The notes beneath the pieces are model-generated. The model saw only the letters and a list, made by a program, of their open reading frames with translations, was not told the DNA's origin and ran no database searches. Positions 33,583 to 43,022 of a stretch of 64,000 nt of DNA are shown here, piece by piece. Origin of the DNA: Dehalococcoidia bacterium (GTDB lineage: Bacteria > Chloroflexota > Dehalococcoidia > DSTF01 > JACRBR01); the NCBI GenBank assembly GCA_015478665.1, contig JADMII010000004.1, forward strand, positions 1 to 64,000, written 5' to 3'. The position numbers and the translations under genes were made by a program. The first letter of the stretch is position 1, and each line of letters begins with the position of its first letter.

Positions 33583-34326
33583 ATGGACCAGACATCGTCA
33601 ACCGACACCGCCGCGGCGGCCGAGGGTGCGTCGGCGTCGCTGCCGGCGCCGCAGCCGATCCCTTCGCCCGAGCGCGAATCGCAGCGGTTGCGGACGACCG
33701 CCGTCGCCTGCGCGCTCGTGCTGCTCCTCACCATCGGCTGGCTCTACCCGTCACACTGGGGCATCGTGCCGTTCGTCGGGCTCTTCCTGCTCCTGCTGCT
33801 CGCCGTCACCGGCGGCACGCTGGCCTTCATCTGTGGGCAGATGGTTGTCGATGAGCCGGCGTCAGAGATCCTCAACGTGCTGTTCGGCCAGCACCTGTCG
33901 GTCCGCAACCGCTCGCGCTTCATCAACCGGCTTCAGCACGAATGCGACGCCGCGGCGGCGGGGCGTCGCGGCCGCAACTTCTCCGTCGTGGTGCTGATGC
34001 TCGACGACGTCCACAGCGAGCCGGACCGTCTCGAACGGCTGGCACAGATGCGCGATTTGGTGCGGGAGCGCATCCGTTCGCGCGACGTGCTCGGCGACAT
34101 CGGCAAGGATGAGCTCTGGCTCATCGCCCCCGGCGCCGGCGCGCTCGCTGCCGAAGCGCTCACCGCCCGCCTGACCGAGAGCCTGCGCGCCGCGGCGACG
34201 CCCGGCGCGCCGCCGGCGAAGGTCGGCTGGAGCACCTTCGGCGGCGACGCCGACAGCCCGCTGGCGCTGCTCGACGCCGCACGCGCGCGCGCTCTCGGCG
34301 ACGCCGCTCGGCCCCACGCGGCCTGA
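33583..34326 (+). CDS. Membrane protein with degenerate GGDEF domain
   Basis: A 247-residue protein: an acidic, Ala/Ser-rich cytoplasmic head, two membrane helices (TTAVACALVLLLTIGWLY and IVPFVGLFLLLLLAVTGGTL), then a soluble domain. That domain aligns by wording with GGDEF domains: LSVRNRSRFINRLQHECDAA at the usual N-terminal helix, VVVLMLDDVHS at the first strand, and RDVLGDIGKDELWLIAP where RxGGDEF normally stands. The active-site GG(D/E)EF is thus GKDEL and key metal and GTP contacts are altered, so diguanylate cyclase activity is unlikely; it may bind nucleotide or act as a sensor. AGGGGGAG lies 4 nt before the ATG. Convergent with the intact cyclase gene at 34549. Confidence 0.65.
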   Translation: MDQTSSTDTAAAAEGASASLPAPQPIPSPERESQRLRTTAVACALVLLLTIGWLYPSHWGIVPFVGLFLLLLLAVTGGTLAFICGQMVVDEPASEILNVLFGQHLSVRNRSRFINRLQHECDAAAAGRRGRNFSVVVLMLDDVHSEPDRLERLAQMRDLVRERIRSRDVLGDIGKDELWLIAPGAGALAAEALTARLTESLRAAATPGAPPAKVGWSTFGGDADSPLALLDAARARALGDAARPHAA

Positions 34327-34548
34327 CGCGCGCCGATCATCACCGCGGCCCAACTCGTTACTCCGCGAGGCCGGCGGCTGGCGTTACCTGCCGAACGCGA
34401 CACGATTGCCGCGCATATTGGTACGACGACGGACGGCAAGATCAACGGCCTCGACCTGGGCGAGCCGTGCCGCCGTCTTCCTCAGCTGCGTCGGCAACTG
34501 CGCCTCACGGCGTCTGAGAGCGTGCGTCGTCTCGCATGGCGCCGGCGC
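34327..34548. other. Gap between converging GGDEF genes
   Basis: About 220 bp with no convincing gene, hairpin or repeat. Confidence 0.4.
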
Positions 34549-35766
34549 TCAGGCGGCCGTGTTCGGCAACTCTTCCCAGAAGAGGCGCAGGTCGTTCGCC
34601 GTGCGGACGCGGTTGCCGCCGTCGCGCTTGGCGAGGTACATCGCCTGGTCCGCCAGCTTCACCAGCACCGTGTACTCATCGGCATCGAAGGGGCAGGTGG
34701 CGACGCCGACGCTCAGGCCGACGTGCAGGTCATCGGGGAGCGTATCGTTGAGGCCACGCAGCGAATCGATGAGCTGCTGGGCGCGCTCGAAGGCGGTCTC
34801 GCGCGTGAGGTTCGGCAGGATGACGACGAACTCGTCGCCGCCGTACCGGCCGATGAACTCCGGCGCGCGCAGGCAGCGCTTCAACGCCGCGCCGGCCTGC
34901 TTGAGCACGCGGTCGCCGATGTCATGGCCGAGCTCATCGTTGATCCGCTTGAGCTTGTCCATGTCGCAGAAGAGCACGCTCAGGTAGCTGGCGCTGCTGC
35001 GCGACCGGCGCAGTTCGCGGTGCGCCTCCTTCTCGAAGTGGCCGCGGTTGAGCAGCCCGGTGAGCCGGTCGACGCGCGCCGCCCGCTCGGTGCGCGTCAT
35101 CAGCTTCGTGTTCTCCGCGTGCAGCCGCTCGATGACCTCGATCTGCTTCGAGCGGTCCTCCTCCTCCCGCGCCAGGTTGCCGACGCCGACGGCGATGAAG
35201 AACAGGTACGAGAGCCGCAGCAGCAGCTGCCCGAAGGCGTCGGCTGAGGGCGCCGAGCCGGCGACGAAGACGAGCGCGTAGGTGCAGGCGTAGAGCAGGT
35301 AGCACATCAGCGCCTGCCGCAGCTGGAAGCGCATCGCGACGGCGACGATCGAGAGGAAGTACAGGAGGTAGAACGGGCTCGCGTCCGCGCCCGTCGCGGC
35401 GACCAACGCGGCGACGAAGATGGAATCGGCCGCTGCGGTGATAAAGCTCGTCTGGAAGAGACGCCAGCGCCGGTACGGCTGCAGCACGGCGACGGGCAGC
35501 GCGTAGATCCAGGCCAGCCCGGAGATCGTCCAGGCAGCGTCGAGACGGTAGCCGCGCGTGTCGAGGAAGACCGCCAGCGCGAGCGCGTTCACCGCGATCA
35601 CGAGCACGCGCATGCGCGCGATCAGCGCCTCCATGCGCAGCGTCCGCTCGCTGTGCGCGGGTATGTCGAAGAGCCAAGCGAACGGCCTCCGTCCCGCCAG
35701 GGCTTCCGGTTCCGGCATGCGCGTCATCGGCGCGACCGTCTGGGCGCACCCCTCCAGAAGAATCAT
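34549..35766 (-). CDS. Membrane-bound diguanylate cyclase (GGDEF)
   Basis: A protein of about 405 residues with an N-terminal membrane domain of about six helices (for example VLVIAVNALALAVFLD, ISGLAWIYALPVAVL, SIFVAALVAATGAD, ALMCYLLYACTYALVFVAG). A short coiled linker and a C-terminal GGDEF domain follow: VDRLTGLLNRGHFEKEA, FCDMDKLKRINDELGHDIGD, IGRYGGDEFVVILPN. The catalytic motif is intact, so it should make c-di-GMP. The allosteric I-site upstream of GGDEF reads RAPE rather than RxxD, suggesting weak or absent product inhibition. The start is uncertain: ATG 35766, 35727 or 35718, with GGAGGGG between the first two. It follows the sigma/anti-sigma fusion gene on the same strand by about 85 bp. 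Confidence 0.85.
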   Translation of the reverse strand: MILLEGCAQTVAPMTRMPEPEALAGRRPFAWLFDIPAHSERTLRMEALIARMRVLVIAVNALALAVFLDTRGYRLDAAWTISGLAWIYALPVAVLQPYRRWRLFQTSFITAAADSIFVAALVAATGADASPFYLLYFLSIVAVAMRFQLRQALMCYLLYACTYALVFVAGSAPSADAFGQLLLRLSYLFFIAVGVGNLAREEEDRSKQIEVIERLHAENTKLMTRTERAARVDRLTGLLNRGHFEKEAHRELRRSRSSASYLSVLFCDMDKLKRINDELGHDIGDRVLKQAGAALKRCLRAPEFIGRYGGDEFVVILPNLTRETAFERAQQLIDSLRGLNDTLPDDLHVGLSVGVATCPFDADEYTVLVKLADQAMYLAKRDGGNRVRTANDLRLFWEELPNTAA

Positions 35767-35852
35767 CGGCGGTGAAGCGGCGATCTGAGGCGCCGTTTTC
35801 GGCCCCGAAGTGGTGCCCGGATCACGGGCGCACGGCCGTCCCGCCGGGCGGC

Positions 35853-37253
35853 TCAGGGCGCCGGCGTAGGCGTCGGTGGGCCGCCGGGGGTCGGCAGCTG
35901 GATGACCGCCGTGCTGGACGGCGCGGGCGGCGGCGTCGGCACGATGACGCGCGTCGGTGTCGCCGGCGGACGCGTCGGCGCGGGCGGCGGCGTCGGGACC
36001 GCCGGCGGCGGCGTCGGCGTGTCGGCGGGCACGGAAGTCGGGCTCGTGCTGGGCGCGGGCGAAGGCGACGGCGCCGGCGTCGGCGTATCGACGGTGACGC
36101 CGGGAGAGGGCGTCCCGGCCGGTGTCCCGGCCTCTTCGGGAGTGCCGGTGGTGGTGGTCAGGGCCGCGGCACCGCCGCCACCGCCGCCGCCGATGCCGAA
36201 GGCGCCAACGGCGATGCCGCCGATGATGAAGGCGACGGCCAGCAGGCCGACGGCCGCAGCGGCGAACCAGATGATGCCGCGGTTGCCCTCGTCGCCGAAC
36301 GCCGTGCCTCCGAGGCGGCCGCCGCCGCCATCGAAGCTGCCGTCGAGCGTGAGCGTCGTGGACCCGACGGGCGCCGGCGGCAGATCTCCGGCAGCAGCGC
36401 CGCCGCCGCCGAAGCGCAGGCCGGCGTCGGCGAGCGCGACCGCGTCGGTCGCGACGACCGCCGCCCAGCTGCCGACGAGCGCGCGCCACGTCTCGCCCTT
36501 CAGTACGAACGGCGGCTGCACCGGCGCCAGCCCGGCGATGATCTCGACTGGCCGTGCCGGCAGCGACCTGCTCGCCGTGCAGGCCTCGCATGACGCCGTG
36601 TGCGCCTCGATGGCCTGCCGCACGTCGTCGCTGTAGCGGGGGAAGCCGCTGTCGCTGACCACGGCGCGCAGCCGCTCGCAGCTCGCGCCGCCGCGGCGGG
36701 CGAGCACGTAGGTCAGCATCGCTTCATCGGCGGCGCGTTCGAGACGGTCGATCGCGGCGCGCGAGTTGCCCTTCGCGACGCCGAGGATCGCCGCGAGCGC
36801 CGGCGGCTCCAGGCGCTGGCGCAGGTGCAGATCCAGCGCGGCGTAGTCCTGGGCGCCGAGCGCGGTCGCCGCTTCCCACACGGTGCAGGCGAGCGCGTGG
36901 TCGCCCCCCGTCAGCGTCGGGTCGAGGAGGCGGCAGGGATCCGGCGCGTCGAAGCTGCCGAAGGCCTCTTCGTGCAGCGGCTGTGGCGCCTGCGACGCCG
37001 CTTCGCTGCGGGCGAGGGCGCGCTGCGCGGCCGCCAGCAGCACCCAGGCGCCGAAGTCGCCGCCGCGCCCGATGTGCGGCAGCGCGTCGCGGGCGGCCTC
37101 GAAGACGTCGCGGCTGATGACGCCGGCGGCGTCGGCATCGCGCAGCACCCGCCACGTGAAATCGTAGACGCGGCCGAAGTACAGGTCGTACAACTGCCCG
37201 AAGCTATCAAGGTCGCCGGCCGCCGCGCGCGCGGTGAGGAGCATCGTATCCAT
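35853..37253 (-). CDS. ECF sigma-like / zinc-finger anti-sigma-like fusion with membrane anchor
   Basis: A 466-residue protein combining parts normally encoded separately. Residues 4-82 read like ECF sigma region 2 (GDLDSFGQLYDLYFGRVYDF, then DVFEAARDALPHI and FGAWVLLAAAQRALAR). Residues 130-178 read like region 4 (YAALDLHLRQRLEPPALAAI, LGVAKGNSRAAIDRLERAA). Residues 192-226 carry a zinc-finger anti-sigma pattern, with C192 and H218-x3-C222-x2-C225. A membrane helix spans about 327-352, and the rest is a Gly stretch and a Pro/Thr/Ser-rich, probably extracellular tail with PTPTPAP at the end. The ATG at 37253 has GGAG four bases upstream. Whether region 4 still binds DNA is unknown. A diguanylate cyclase gene follows. 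Confidence 0.72.
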   Translation of the reverse strand: MDTMLLTARAAAGDLDSFGQLYDLYFGRVYDFTWRVLRDADAAGVISRDVFEAARDALPHIGRGGDFGAWVLLAAAQRALARSEAASQAPQPLHEEAFGSFDAPDPCRLLDPTLTGGDHALACTVWEAATALGAQDYAALDLHLRQRLEPPALAAILGVAKGNSRAAIDRLERAADEAMLTYVLARRGGASCERLRAVVSDSGFPRYSDDVRQAIEAHTASCEACTASRSLPARPVEIIAGLAPVQPPFVLKGETWRALVGSWAAVVATDAVALADAGLRFGGGGAAAGDLPPAPVGSTTLTLDGSFDGGGGRLGGTAFGDEGNRGIIWFAAAAVGLLAVAFIIGGIAVGAFGIGGGGGGGAAALTTTTGTPEEAGTPAGTPSPGVTVDTPTPAPSPSPAPSTSPTSVPADTPTPPPAVPTPPPAPTRPPATPTRVIVPTPPPAPSSTAVIQLPTPGGPPTPTPAP

Positions 37254-37420
37254 GCGTCTCCGGTGGCCCAGGCGGAGCGGGATCGTCGACCGCAGGGCGC
37301 ACCGAAGATAGCACATGGTCTGCGCTTATGGTGAGCTGAAGACGGAGGAGACGGTGGCTCCGAGGCCCCACGTCAACCCGGTCAGGACCGCCGAACGAAC
37401 GCCGCGAAGCCCCTCGCGGG

Positions 37421-38987
<1,567 letters not shown>

Positions 38988-38995
<8 letters not shown>

Positions 38996-40361
38996 CGCGC
39001 AGCGCCTCCACCAGGGCATCGATCTCGGCGCGGCTGTTCGTCTCCGTCACGCAGAGCAGCATCGCCGGCGTGCCGTCGCGGCCGGCGACGGCGCTCACGT
39101 CGTAGCCGCCGATGATGCCACGTGCGAGCAGGCGGCGGTTGAGGCGCGCGACCGGCTGCGGCGTGCGGACGACGAACTCGTGGAAGTACGGCTCGTCGTC
39201 CTCGACGACGAAGCCATCGAGCGCGGCGATGCGGCGGGCGGCCTCGTGCGCCTGCTCGTAGCACAGCTCGGCGACGCGGCGGAGGCCGCGCGCCCCGAGC
39301 GTCTCGAGGTAGACGGCCGTTGAGAGCGCCACCAGCTGCTGGCTCGTGCAGATGTTGCTGGTCGCCCGCTCGCGGCGGATGTGCTGCTCGCGCGTCTGCA
39401 GTGTCAGCACGTAGCCCGTGCGGCCTTCGAGGTCGACCGTCTCGCCGACGACGCGCCCGGGCATCTGCCGGATGTAGCGGTCGCGGCAGGCGAAGAGGCC
39501 GACATACGGGCCGCCGAAGGACAGCGGCACGCCGAGAGACTGCCCTTCGCCGACGACGACATCGGCGCCGTAGCGCGCGGGCGGCCGGAAGAGCCCGAGG
39601 CTCACCGGGTCGGCGGCGACGACGTAGAGGGCGCCGGCGTCGTGCGCGGCGTCGCCCCACGCCGCCGCATCGAGCGCCAGGCGGCCGAGGAAGTCCGGTT
39701 GCTGCACCGCGAGGCAGGCGTGCTCGTCGCTGACGGCGAAGGCGGCGTGCGGCTGCACGTCGACGGCGATGCCGCGGCCCGCAGCGTAGCCGCGGACGAC
39801 GGCCAGCGCGTGCGGATGCACCCGGTCGGAGGCGGCGATGCGGCGGCGTCCGGTGACGGCGCAGGCCATCAGGCAGGCTTCCGCGAGCGCCGAGGCGCCG
39901 TCGTACATGCCGGCGTTCGCAACGTCCATGCCCGTCAGCTCACAGACCAGCGACTGGAACTCGAAGATCGTCTGCAGCGTGCCCTGGCTGACCTCCGGCT
40001 GATACGGCGTGTAGCTGGTGAGGAACTCACCGCGCATCACCAGCGCATCGACGAGCGCCGGCCGGAAGTGGCGATAGGCGCCGGCGCCGAGGAAGCAGGC
40101 GGAGCCCGCCGCCGTGCGGTTGCGGCCGGCCAGCGCGCGCATCTCGGCGACGAGCTCGAGCTCCGATAGCGCGTCGGGCAGATGCAGCTGCGGATGCCGG
40201 TAGGCGGCCGGGATGTCCTCGAACAGCGCATCGACGGACGGCGCCCCGACGACGGCGAGCATGGCGGCGCGGTCGTCGTCGGTCAGCGGCACGTAGGGAT
40301 GCGGCGCGCCACCGTCGCCGCGCGCGCTCTCCGTGCCCACCCTGTCCAACTCCAGCGTCAT
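38988..40361 (-). CDS. gcvPA: Glycine dehydrogenase (decarboxylating) subunit 1
   Basis: A 457-residue P-protein N-terminal subunit. YVPLTDDDRAAMLAVVGAPS is the start signature. CFLGAGAYRHFRPALVDAL, FLTSYTPYQPEVSQGTLQTI and GMDVANAGMYDGASALAEA are hallmark segments, and ATSNICTSQQLVALSTAVYL is close to the end. It pairs with GcvPB to form the active heterodimer. ATG 40361 is the likely start; GGGA is the only ribosome-binding hint. It is separated from gcvH by about 150 bp that include AACAGCAAAGGGCA-type repeat sequence, an unusual insertion inside this operon. Confidence 0.96.
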
Positions 40362-40514
40362 CGTCCCGTCAGTCCTTCGCCGTGCGCGCGTGGTGCCGAC
40401 CGTTGTGCATGATCGGCGCGGCACACGGCCTGTTTGCCCTCTGCCGTTGCTGTCTGCTCTCTGCCGTCGCGCCCTCTCTTGTCTGTTGTCTGCCGCTGTC
40501 GCAGCCCGCACGCT
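40362..40514. repeat. Low-complexity repeat inside the gcv operon
   Basis: The minus strand carries GCAGACAGCAACGGCAGAGG and neighbours, related to the 60-bp repeats at 7383-7542. It sits between gcvH and gcvPA and codes for nothing recognisable. Confidence 0.6.
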
Positions 40515-40922
40515 TCACGGCCCGATCGCCGCATCCTTTGCTTCGCTCGCGGTGAAGGCATCGTAGTCCGCCGCGGAAAGCAGCGTCTCGAGCTGCGACG
40601 GGTCGGCGAGCTTGATCTGCAGCAGCCAGCCGGCCTCGTGCGGGTCGCTGTTCACCAGCTCCGGCTTCTGCGCCAGTTCCTCGTTCGCCATCAGCACCTC
40701 GCCCGATGCCGGGGCGTACAACTCCGAGACCGCCTTCACGGACTCGATCTCGCCCATCTTCTCGAACTGCGTGATCGCCTTGCCGGCCTCCGGCAGGTCG
40801 ACGTACACTACGTCGCCGAGCTGGTCCTGCGCGTAGTCGGTGATGCCGATGTACGCGGTATCGCCTTCCTGCTTCAGCCACTCGTGCTCCTTCGAGTAGC
40901 GCCGGTCAACAGGGCTTGGCAT
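40515..40922 (-). CDS. gcvH: Glycine cleavage system H protein
   Basis: A 135-residue lipoyl carrier protein. RRYSKEHEWLKQEGDTAYIG is the N-terminal signature, GDVVYVDLPEAGKAI follows, and the lipoylated Lys is in GEIESVKAVSELYAP. SGEVLMANEELAQKPELVNS and GWLLQIKLADPSQL complete the fold. It shuttles the aminomethyl group between GcvPA/PB and GcvT. Length is normal (about 125-135). The C-terminus extends about ten residues beyond the usual end. It lies between gcvT (about 115 bp upstream) and gcvPA. Confidence 0.96.
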   Translation of the reverse strand: MPSPVDRRYSKEHEWLKQEGDTAYIGITDYAQDQLGDVVYVDLPEAGKAITQFEKMGEIESVKAVSELYAPASGEVLMANEELAQKPELVNSDPHEAGWLLQIKLADPSQLETLLSAADYDAFTASEAKDAAIGP

Positions 40923-41038
40923 CGCTCATCCCTTCAACTTCCTGCGTGATCCCCCGCGCGCGTCGAGCGCTTCCGCCAGAACACCTCATTCCCACACCCG
41001 GGCCGCCGCCTCGCAGATCGTCGCCGAACCAACGCGGG

Positions 41039-42166
41039 TCACGCCGCCGGCGTCGCGGCTCCCGTCCCGCCACGCACGAATGGGCGCTTCACCACGACCA
41101 TGGCGAGCGCGCGGCCGCGCACGTCGGCGGCGAGCGGCCTGCCCTCGGCGGCCAGTCCGCGCGGCACGTACGCCAAGGCGATGCTGACGCCGAGCGTCGG
41201 CGAATAGCCGCCGCTGGTGACGCGGCCGACGACCGCGCCGTCATCCAGCACGTCGTAGCCGTCGCGGACGACGCCACGATCCTTCGCGCGCAGGCAGACG
41301 AGCTTGCGTGCGGCGCCGTGCTGCTTGATCGCGGCGAGCGCGTCGCGGCCCGCGAAGTCCGCGCCGTCATCGAGGCTGACCACCCAGCCGAGGCCGGCCT
41401 CGTACGGGTCCGTGCTCTCGTCGATGTCGTTGCCCCACAGCGGCAGCGCCGCTTCGAGCCGGAGCGTGTCGCGCGCGCCGAGTCCGCATGGCTCGACGCC
41501 CTCCGCGACGAGTTGACGCCAGATCGCCCGGCCCGCGTCGGGCGCTGCCACCAGCTCGAAGCCGTCCTCGCCGGTGTAGCCCGTGCGCGAGACGAAGAGC
41601 TTGTGCCGCATGAACGGCAACTCCGTGCAGGCGCGCTTCTCCATCGCCGCGATCTCCGGGCCGATGGCGCGCGCCAGGAAGCCACTCGCCGCCGGGCCCT
41701 GCACCGCGAGCATGACGGTCTGCTCCTGCCGGTCGAGCAACTCCGCATCGGCGCCCGCGTCTGCGAGCGACCGGAGCCGCGCGGCATCGCCGGCGGCGTT
41801 GGCGGCGTTGCCGACGAAGAGGAAGCGCGTTCCGTCGAGCCGGTAGACGTACGGGTCGTCGATGATGCCGCCGCGCTCGTTGCAGAGCAGCGTGTAGTGG
41901 CCGCGGCCTTCGGCGAGCGACGACACGTCGTAGGTGACGGCGCGACGCAGGAGCTGCGCGGCGCCGTCACCGACGACGAAGAGGCGGCCCATGTGCGAGA
42001 CGTCGAAGACCCCCGCGCGCTCGCGGACCGCGCGGTGCTCCTCGACGATACCGCGATACTGCACGGGCATCGCCCAACCGGCGAACGGCACGATGCGCGC
42101 GCCCTGCCGCTCGTGCAGGTCGAAGAGCGCGGTCTTCCGGAGAGCCGGGGCGTCGGTGCGGGACAT
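41039..42166 (-). CDS. gcvT: Aminomethyltransferase (glycine cleavage T protein)
   Basis: A 375-residue folate-dependent T protein, which releases ammonia and makes 5,10-methylene-tetrahydrofolate. Key blocks: FDLHERQGARIVPFAGWAMP, VFDVSHMGRLFVVG, ERGGIIDDPYVYRL, SRTGYTGEDGFEL (folate site) and LGARDTLRLEAALPLWGNDI, with the conserved Asp in VFDVSHMG. ATG 42166 is preceded by TACAAT at a 7-nt distance with no Shine-Dalgarno, so the mRNA may be leaderless. It is the first gene of the gcv operon. No glycine riboswitch fits in such a short leader. Confidence 0.95.
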   Translation of the reverse strand: MSRTDAPALRKTALFDLHERQGARIVPFAGWAMPVQYRGIVEEHRAVRERAGVFDVSHMGRLFVVGDGAAQLLRRAVTYDVSSLAEGRGHYTLLCNERGGIIDDPYVYRLDGTRFLFVGNAANAAGDAARLRSLADAGADAELLDRQEQTVMLAVQGPAASGFLARAIGPEIAAMEKRACTELPFMRHKLFVSRTGYTGEDGFELVAAPDAGRAIWRQLVAEGVEPCGLGARDTLRLEAALPLWGNDIDESTDPYEAGLGWVVSLDDGADFAGRDALAAIKQHGAARKLVCLRAKDRGVVRDGYDVLDDGAVVGRVTSGGYSPTLGVSIALAYVPRGLAAEGRPLAADVRGRALAMVVVKRPFVRGGTGAATPAA

Positions 42167-42173
42167 CTCTCTG

Positions 42174-42179
42174 ATTGTA
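42174..42179 (-). promoter_or_regulatory. -10 element of gcvT (leaderless promoter)
   Basis: The minus strand reads TACAAT followed by seven bases and the gcvT ATG. No clear -35 is present 17 bp upstream. Confidence 0.5.
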
Positions 42180-42426
42180 TCGAGAGGCGGGGCGTCGGGG
42201 CAGCTTTCGTCATGGCACATACGGCGGCTGATCCTCGACCGCGCGCAGGAGCCGTGCGGCGGTGCCCGGTAAGGCCGGGTCGGTCGGCGCGAAGGACCCG
42301 GTCGGGCGCACGGCGAGCGGGTGCTGAGAGAGCCGGTTTCGGACGCGTTATGGCTCGCAGTCGACCGGAATTCGAAGCTGACGGGACCGCTCGTCAGTCG
42401 CGCGCGCGGCGTTCTTCGTCACCCCG

Positions 42427-42771
42427 CTACGTCTTCTCGAACCGCGCGACGTCGAGGACGAAGACGATGGCGCCGCCGGTGCGCACCTCGATCGGCTCCT
42501 GGAGCACGGAGCCTTCGCCGAAGAACGGCAGCGTTTGCACCGGCACGTACTCGGTGCGCGCTGCCGCCTCGAGGCGCACCATGGCGATGATCTGGTCGAC
42601 TTCGTTGGCTTCGACGCCAGAGAGGATCGTGGCGTTGCCCTTGCGCATGAAGCCGCCGGTGCTGCTGATCTTCGTCGCCGGGTAGCCCTGCTCGACGAGC
42701 TTCTTCGTCAGCTTCTCGGCGTCGGCATCGGAGGAGATGATGACGACCAGCTTGAGCGATCCGTCCTGCAC
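42427..42771 (-). CDS. darA: Cyclic-di-AMP receptor (DarA/PstA family)
   Basis: A 114-residue PII-like protein. LKLVVIISSDADAEKLTKKL opens the ferredoxin-like fold, and YPATKISSTGGFMRKGNATI has the TGGF-x-R-x-GN-x-T loop that contacts c-di-AMP in DarA/PstA structures. VEANEVDQIIAMVRLEAAAR follows, and GGAIVFVLDVARFEKT ends the fold. Length matches the family (109-115). It predicts c-di-AMP signalling in this organism, although no DisA/CdaA cyclase is in the window. It stands alone between gcvT and the divergent glyQS. The PII-like trimer usually binds an unknown target. Confidence 0.9.
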   Translation of the reverse strand: MQDGSLKLVVIISSDADAEKLTKKLVEQGYPATKISSTGGFMRKGNATILSGVEANEVDQIIAMVRLEAAARTEYVPVQTLPFFGEGSVLQEPIEVRTGGAIVFVLDVARFEKT

Positions 42772-42945
42772 GGTCGGCCCCCTTCACACTATCCCGCCGC
42801 GCGCATCGTAGGCGCGCCTGCGATCGGCTGTCAAACGGTGGGGAGCCGGATACGCGCCGCGGCGCCGGCGTGTCGCCGGGCGAAGATCCGCCGGCAGACG
42901 GCAAGCAGGCCGACAGCGAAGACGAAGAGCAGTGAATGGCTTCGC

Positions 42946-42951
42946 TATACT
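42946..42951 (+). promoter_or_regulatory. -10 element of glyQS
   Basis: TATACT about 72 nt before the GTG start at 43023. There is no recognisable -35. The leader is too short and lacks features for a T-box. Confidence 0.4.
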
Positions 42952-43022
42952 GCCGCGGCGAGTCGGCGGCGGCGGGTGCGTCGCGACAACGAGTCATCGC
43001 CCATCCAGGGCGGGAGGTTCAC

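Noticed and set aside
42952..43022. T-box or glycine riboswitch before glyQS or gcvT
   Set aside because: The glyQS leader is only about 70 nt and lacks the T-box sequence; the gcvT -10 lies seven bases from its start, leaving no leader.
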